Below, piece after piece: positions 59,287-64,000 of a DNA stretch of 64,000 nt; position 1 is the stretch's first letter, and each line of letters opens with the position of its first letter. Source of the DNA: Daejeonella sp. JGW-45 (GTDB lineage Bacteria > Bacteroidota > Bacteroidia > Sphingobacteriales > Sphingobacteriaceae); the NCBI RefSeq assembly GCF_029360805.1, contig NZ_JARKNC010000008.1:372001-436000 (forward strand). Direction: 5' to 3'. A program made the translations under genes and the position numbers. Under the pieces are notes generated by a model. That model searched no databases. It was not told the origin of the DNA and saw only the letters and a program-made list of their open reading frames with translations.

Positions 59287-61569
59287 ATGAAAAAGATTCC
59301 TATTTACATATTGTTGCTTTTACCCTTCGGGATAAATACTCTTTTTGCCCAGGGTAAAGTAGCAAATCCTGCTTCACCGTATAAAGGTAAGAGGGTTGTA
59401 TATGATTTAACTGTTGCGGATACCATGGTAAATTTTACTGGCAAGCACCGGATGGCTATTGCTGTAAATGGTTCTATACCCGCACCAACGCTAAACTTTA
59501 CTCAGGGTGATACAGCTGTGATTAGGGTTCATAATAAAATGAAACATGAGACTTCTGTCCATTGGCATGGAATCCTTTTGCCTAATCGTGAAGATGGAGT
59601 TCCTTATTTAACTACCGCTCCTATTAAACCCGGAACCACTTACACTTTTACTTTCCCCCTTATCCAAAGCGGAACTTATTGGTATCACTCACATACGATG
59701 CTTCAGGAGCAATCAGGACTGTATGGGTCAATTGTTATTAAACGCCCTGATGAACCTCCTATGAAGGATTATGTGCTGTTATTATCTGACTGGACGGATG
59801 AAAACCCGCATCAGGTACTTAGATACCTTAAGCGGGGTGCCGAATGGTATACCATTCGCAAAGGCGCCTTGCAGAGTTACGGTGAAGCAATTGCGGCTGG
59901 CTACTTTAAAGATAAAGTAAAGCAGGAATGGCAGCGGATGACGCCTATGGATGTTGCCGATGTCTACTACGATAAATTCCTGATAAATGGAAAAGAGAAG
60001 ACTTACATTAAAGATGTAAAGCCAGGAGAAATCATAAAACTTCGAATAATCAATGGATCTTCATCTACTTACTTCACCACTCAATTTGCCGGAGGTCCCA
60101 TGCAGGTAGCTTCTGCTGATGGTATAAATGTAAAGCCCTTAATGGTAGATAAAATCGAGTTGGGTACAGCTGAAACTTATGATGTTATTATAAAAATTCC
60201 GGAGAGTGGTGCATATGAATTTCGTGCTACATCCTGGGATATAACTGGCCACGGTTCGGTTTTTATTGGTAATGGCATTGAAGTAAAAGCACCCGATTTA
60301 CCCAGGCTGAATTATTTCGCTATGATGCGGGAAATGAATCAAATGATGAGCAACATGGATATGAGCGGGGGAGGCATGGATATGGGTAATATGCATGGTA
60401 TGCCAAGCATGAATATGGGCGGTAAAGCCGATTCTACAAAAAAGACATCACCCATGAATCATGAGGGGATGAACATGGAAAATCAAAATAATAACGACCC
60501 TAAGCCACAAGCAATGAATCATGGCGATATGAAGATGGATTCGGAAGGTAATATGCCTGGCATGTTCATGCCGCCAATGAATGGAACTGATGTGGTTCTA
60601 AACTATAATATGCTGAGCAGCATCAATCCATCAGTCCTAGATTCTACTAAGCAATTCAGGGAAGTAAAGCTCACCCTTACTGGGAATATGCTTCGTTATA
60701 TCTGGTCTTTCGACAATAAAACTCTTTCACAGTCAGATAACATCCTTATACGGAAAGGAGAAAACGTACGCTTTGTATTAACCAATACTACCATGATGCG
60801 CCATCCAATGCACCTACATGGTCACTTTTTCAGGTTTGTAAATGCTAATGGAGCTTATTCACCCATGAAGCATACGTTTGATATAAAACCTATGGAGACA
60901 GTAACCATAGAATTTTATGCAAATGAAGAGAAAGATTGGTTTTTCCATTGCCACAACTTGTATCATATGATGAGTGGTATGGCCAGAATAGTCAGTTACG
61001 AGGGGAGTGAGAAAAATGAATTTGCCCGGAATGGGAATAAAGAACTGAAAAGAGAAGACACCAAACTATATTCCTGGCTTGACCTTTCCGCACATTCACA
61101 AGCCGCATTTGCTAACTATACGCTTTCAGGCAATAGAAGTGCTTTGGAGATAGAAGCCCGAGCGACCTACAAAGGTGATTTCGAAATTGAAAACCATTTT
61201 TTGAGATATATAGGAGAACAACAATACTTCGCTCCTTTTATAGGATATGACTTTAGGAGGAATAAAAATCTGGGAGGCTTTTCAAATCCTAATTCAAAAG
61301 ATGATCGAAGTGTTTTTGATGCTGGCTTTTATTACCTGCTTCCGATGTTGGTCAGGTCTGAATGGCGTGTTGACCACACAGGAAAACTCAGACTCCAATT
61401 GGAACGGGAAGATCTTCCGCTTAGCAATAATTTTTTTGCAGACTTAAGAGTAAATACCGATAAAGAATACGCAATAGGGTTTCGATATATGTTCAGCCGC
61501 TATCTGTCCCTGAGCACGAATTATGACAGTGATTATAAATGGGGTGCAGGACTGACCTTAGTTTATTAA
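59287..61569 (+). CDS. copA: Multicopper oxidase (CopA type) with C-terminal barrel-like extension
   Basis: 760 residues. Signal peptide, then cupredoxin copper sites: TSVHWHGILLPN near 90, TYWYHSHTM near 135, MRHPMHLHGHFFRF near 503-516 and DWFFHCHNLYHMMSGM near 550-565 with the T1 Cys and Met. A Met/His-rich loop (about 350-430, with NMDMSGGGMDMGNMHGM) sits between the second and third domains. After the oxidase, about 180 residues of alternating strands end in AGLTLVY, like the barrel of CopB-type outer-membrane proteins, so this may be a CopA-CopB-like fusion. It oxidises Cu(I) in the periplasm. Confidence 0.9.
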   Translation: MKKIPIYILLLLPFGINTLFAQGKVANPASPYKGKRVVYDLTVADTMVNFTGKHRMAIAVNGSIPAPTLNFTQGDTAVIRVHNKMKHETSVHWHGILLPNREDGVPYLTTAPIKPGTTYTFTFPLIQSGTYWYHSHTMLQEQSGLYGSIVIKRPDEPPMKDYVLLLSDWTDENPHQVLRYLKRGAEWYTIRKGALQSYGEAIAAGYFKDKVKQEWQRMTPMDVADVYYDKFLINGKEKTYIKDVKPGEIIKLRIINGSSSTYFTTQFAGGPMQVASADGINVKPLMVDKIELGTAETYDVIIKIPESGAYEFRATSWDITGHGSVFIGNGIEVKAPDLPRLNYFAMMREMNQMMSNMDMSGGGMDMGNMHGMPSMNMGGKADSTKKTSPMNHEGMNMENQNNNDPKPQAMNHGDMKMDSEGNMPGMFMPPMNGTDVVLNYNMLSSINPSVLDSTKQFREVKLTLTGNMLRYIWSFDNKTLSQSDNILIRKGENVRFVLTNTTMMRHPMHLHGHFFRFVNANGAYSPMKHTFDIKPMETVTIEFYANEEKDWFFHCHNLYHMMSGMARIVSYEGSEKNEFARNGNKELKREDTKLYSWLDLSAHSQAAFANYTLSGNRSALEIEARATYKGDFEIENHFLRYIGEQQYFAPFIGYDFRRNKNLGGFSNPNSKDDRSVFDAGFYYLLPMLVRSEWRVDHTGKLRLQLEREDLPLSNNFFADLRVNTDKEYAIGFRYMFSRYLSLSTNYDSDYKWGAGLTLVY

Positions 61570-61614
61570 CGCTAAAACTCGAATACATTAATTAACAACT
61601 TAAAAGTCGAATCT

Positions 61615-62232
61615 ATGAAAACTACAATTAAAACACTTGCAATGGCAGGATTACTCCTGTTTACCCAGGCCTGCAGCAAAGACAACGATGACCTGATCAA
61701 AATTCAGAAGCATGACCAGAATTTGATGATGGGGATTATGCACGCCATGATGGCAAAAATGATGGTTATGCCAATGAGCAAAGACCCGGATGATGATTTT
61801 GCTATGATGATGAAAATGCATCATCAGGGAGCCATTGACATGTCTAATGCCGAATTGAAAGACGGAGACGATGCTAAAATGAAAGAAATGGCACAAAAAA
61901 TCATAGCCGCTCAACAAGCTGAAATCGTACAGTTGGATGCTTTTCTAGCTGTTCATAATCCGCATATGATGTCCATGGAATTTAATGAACAAATGATGAA
62001 GGAAATGGGAAAAAACGAAAAACAGGCTGACCTGCAAATTATCAATGGTGATATTGACCACGATTTTGCGATGCTAATGATTGGGCATCATCATGCTGCT
62101 ATCGAAAATTCCCGTTTGGAATTAATATACGGCCATGATGCAAGTATGAAAGCTATGGCACAAAAAATTATTGATGCACAGCAGGCAGAAATAAAAGAGT
62201 TACAAGAATGGCTGTTGTCAGACGGTAAATAA
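61615..62232 (+). CDS. DUF305 lipoprotein, second member
   Basis: 205 residues: lipoprotein signal (AGLLLFTQACS), two DUF305 units (DDDFAMMMKMHHQGAIDMSN ... MAQKIIAAQQAEIVQLDAFL and DHDFAMLMIGHHHAAIENSR ... MAQKIIDAQQAEIKELQEWL) and many Met. Paralogue of 57570-58235, placed after the oxidase in the same direction. Confidence 0.88.
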   Translation: MKTTIKTLAMAGLLLFTQACSKDNDDLIKIQKHDQNLMMGIMHAMMAKMMVMPMSKDPDDDFAMMMKMHHQGAIDMSNAELKDGDDAKMKEMAQKIIAAQQAEIVQLDAFLAVHNPHMMSMEFNEQMMKEMGKNEKQADLQIINGDIDHDFAMLMIGHHHAAIENSRLELIYGHDASMKAMAQKIIDAQQAEIKELQEWLLSDGK

Positions 62233-62263
62233 TCATATCAATTCACCTATAAAACAATTAATT

Positions 62264-62608
62264 ATGTCACATCAACAATTTAAAGACTGTATTGATGCTT
62301 GTGTAGCATGTGCAGTAGCTTGTAGCCATTGTGCTACCGAATGTCTTAAAGAAGACGATGTTAAAATGATGGCTCGCTGTATCCAACTGGATCTGGAATG
62401 CGCCTCAATTTGCAGGTCAGCAGCAGAGCTGATGAGTTTGGGAAGTGAATATAGTCACCATTTATGCCGTGTTTGCGCTGATGTTTGTAACGCATGTGCT
62501 GACGAATGTGAAAAACATGCTTCAATGGGTATGGAACACTGCCGTGAGTGTGCTGAAGCTTGCCGCAGATGTGCTGAAGCATGTGAGCAAATGGCTACCG
62601 CTGTTTGA
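62264..62608 (+). CDS. csp: Csp-like Cys-rich four-helix copper storage protein
   Basis: 114 residues with about 19 cysteines spaced i, i+3/i+4 along four helices (CIDACVACAVACSHCATEC, RCIQLDLECASIC, LCRVCADVCNACADEC, HCRECAEACRRCAEAC). This is the pattern of four-helix-bundle copper storage proteins, which hold many Cu(I) ions inside the bundle. No signal peptide, so cytosolic. It fits the copper cluster around it. Confidence 0.9.
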   Translation: MSHQQFKDCIDACVACAVACSHCATECLKEDDVKMMARCIQLDLECASICRSAAELMSLGSEYSHHLCRVCADVCNACADECEKHASMGMEHCRECAEACRRCAEACEQMATAV

Positions 62609-62680
62609 TTTAATTATTAACAGTAGCTATCTGTTACATACCAACGGATAGCTACTTTTTGAAACTTTTAATTTAAAAAA

Positions 62681-63139
62681 ATGAACAACAACAACAACAA
62701 CAATTATCGGACGTTTTTTATTATGATATTGGCCTCGTTTTTTATAATGTATGCAGTTATGTACTTGAATGTTGATAGTATTAATCATATTTATTTAAAT
62801 ACAACCCGTCTCTATATGACGTTAATGATGGTAGCTCTAATGTCATTGTTGATGTTAGCTTTAATGAGGATGATGTATCAAAATAAAAAGTCAAACTTAA
62901 TTATAGTCTTTTCAAGTATCACCATATTTTTTCTGGCTCTAACAGGTGTTAGAACGCAAACGCCCATTGGTGACGTCCAATATATGAAAGGAATGATACC
63001 ACATCACTCCATAGCTATTATGACCAGCAAAAACGCCAATCTAAAAGATCCTGAAGTTAAACAGCTGGCGCAGGAGATCATTACAGCGCAAGAAAAAGAG
63101 ATAGCTCAGATGAAAAGGATAATAGCACGAATGAAATAA
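62681..63139 (+). CDS. Membrane-anchored DUF305 protein
   Basis: 152 residues. Starts with an Asn run, then three hydrophobic segments (TFFIMILASFFIMYAVMYL, LYMTLMMVALMSLLMLALM, LIIVFSSITIFFLALTGV) and one DUF305 unit (VQYMKGMIPHHSIAIMTSKN ... LAQEIITAQEKEIAQMKRII). It anchors a DUF305 domain in the membrane, unlike the two lipoprotein forms upstream. Confidence 0.85.
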   Translation: MNNNNNNNYRTFFIMILASFFIMYAVMYLNVDSINHIYLNTTRLYMTLMMVALMSLLMLALMRMMYQNKKSNLIIVFSSITIFFLALTGVRTQTPIGDVQYMKGMIPHHSIAIMTSKNANLKDPEVKQLAQEIITAQEKEIAQMKRIIARMK

Positions 63140-63338
63140 TTATACTCGTTCGTACTATTTAATGCATACATCAGGCAACAGGTGGTGATTTTGGATAAAA
63201 AACTCTAAACCAATGATTCCCACCTCAAGGAACGATTTTAAATGGTGGATAGCTAACATACAAACTCAATCAGGAGCCACAGAGAGATATCATTTCAGGC
63301 CAGTATTAAGCTTAAGTTGGACGTTAAAAGTTAAAGTG

Positions 63339-63348
63339 ACTATATTTG
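63339..63348 (+). promoter_or_regulatory. TAnnTTTG promoter box before the last gene
   Basis: TATATTTG at 63341-63348, with a TTGG about 20 bp upstream (63317-63320), matches the Bacteroidota sigma-70 -33/-7 pattern. It lies 11 bp before ATG 63360 and supports that start over an earlier in-frame ATG at 63213. Confidence 0.65.
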
Positions 63349-63359
63349 TTCAGATAAAT

Positions 63360-63845
63360 ATGAAATCTAAAGCATTATTTCTACTGGTAATTTTTCTGCT
63401 AAACACTTTAGTGGGTTTTGCCTGTGCTTTACAGATTGAATATAAATCTCAGGGGAGCAAGTCGGAAGAGCATGTCCACGATCATTCATCACACGCCCAT
63501 GATTCTGCTTCCTCTGCTGATATAGCACATAACCATGGTTCTCATAAACATTCTGGCAACCGTGAAACCGCTCATAAAAAGCCTGAACTTAATCACTCTC
63601 AATCTGGTTCAGCTGAGGACGGTTCTTGTTGCCAGGATGAAGTTCGCAAATTTTATTCTTTAGATAAAATCGCACCACAATCCGGAAAAATAATCGCAAA
63701 ACCTCCTGTTTTAGATATTACCGGATTTTATTACACTCCACTTGCTGTTTTACCTATAAAAAAGGGGTTTGATAAATATTTAGATAATCGACAGCGACCT
63801 CCTACAAATGATATCCGAATTGCAATTCAAAGTTTTCAAATCTGA
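63360..63845 (+). CDS. Small exported His-rich protein
   Basis: From ATG 63360 (MKSKALFLLVIFLLNTLVGF) about 161 residues: signal peptide, a His-rich middle (HVHDHSSHAHDSASSADIAH, then HNHGSHKHSGNRETAHKKPE), GSCCQDEVRKFYSLDKIAP, and a C-terminus RQRPPTNDIRIAIQSFQI. Layout and ending match 56965-57396, so the two are one family. It probably leads another metal operon beyond the window. The last 155 bases show nothing further. Confidence 0.65.
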   Translation: MKSKALFLLVIFLLNTLVGFACALQIEYKSQGSKSEEHVHDHSSHAHDSASSADIAHNHGSHKHSGNRETAHKKPELNHSQSGSAEDGSCCQDEVRKFYSLDKIAPQSGKIIAKPPVLDITGFYYTPLAVLPIKKGFDKYLDNRQRPPTNDIRIAIQSFQI

Positions 63846-64000
63846 TCAATCTTCTCATATAAAGTGAGGTTGAATACGTTTTGCCTGAATATTAGAGACT
63901 TTCAGAATTAGTCACTCTTTTACAGTCAACTATTCAGCTTGCTTGACTTGCCAGTCTCTAATGCCTTATTAGCGGCAACGGTTCTAATAATAAGGTATCG

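Overview
The window looks like a genomic-island region of a Bacteroidota bacterium, most likely Sphingobacteriaceae (Mucilaginibacter/Pedobacter type). Grounds: CTnDOT-type conjugation proteins (TraE, F, G, J, K, M, N and RteC), promoter boxes of the form TAnnTTTG close to start codons, and many TAATG/ATGA gene overlaps. I see no chromosomal housekeeping block; nearly everything is mobile-element backbone or cargo.

Region 1 (about 126-17986) is a compact island bounded by two copies of an identical 21-bp core (126-146 and 17966-17986), with its tyrosine recombinase next to the right copy. It holds defence and conflict genes: an HNH endonuclease, a giant TPR / GreAB-C-like / PIN protein, a Gabija-like pair (OLD-type ATPase-nuclease plus UvrD-like helicase), a PD-(D/E)XK nuclease-like protein, a broken AbiEii-type toxin locus, an AbiEi-type protein, an unrecognised four-gene operon with a TIR-like protein, and an orphan antitoxin-like gene. 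A gene-free stretch (11119-12238) holds a decayed copy of a conjugation-element gene end, a dispersed inverted-repeat element, and a tandem array of hairpins with compensatory changes.

Region 2 (17986 to beyond the window end) looks like a second, larger conjugative element placed in tandem. Left cargo is an arsenic operon (arsR, Cys-rich DUF, arsN2, arsC, acr3, metallophosphoesterase), with a MerC-like protein and a VOC protein transcribed divergently. Next come element maintenance genes (HEPN protein, XRE regulator, RadC-like JAB protein, DUF932 protein). A cassette of SIR2, HerA and a reverse transcriptase (29132-33798) is inserted at the edge of the tra operon. The tra operon itself (33928-45705, minus strand) ends at rteC. 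No relaxase or coupling protein is visible.

Region 3 (45929-64000) is metal cargo: a membrane LuxR-type regulator, an acetyltransferase, a CusA-TolC fusion with its adaptor, a Zn/Cd-type P-type ATPase, a truncated DtxR regulator abutting a truncated porin, and a copper locus (DUF305 proteins, a Met/His-repeat DUF2231 protein, a multicopper oxidase with a C-terminal barrel-like extension, a Cys-rich Csp-like protein).

The strongest candidate for an undescribed system is the SIR2-HerA-RT operon. The hairpin array at 11850-12143 and the three-copy inverted-repeat element are the best unexplained non-coding signals. All family assignments come from reading motifs; no database search was run.
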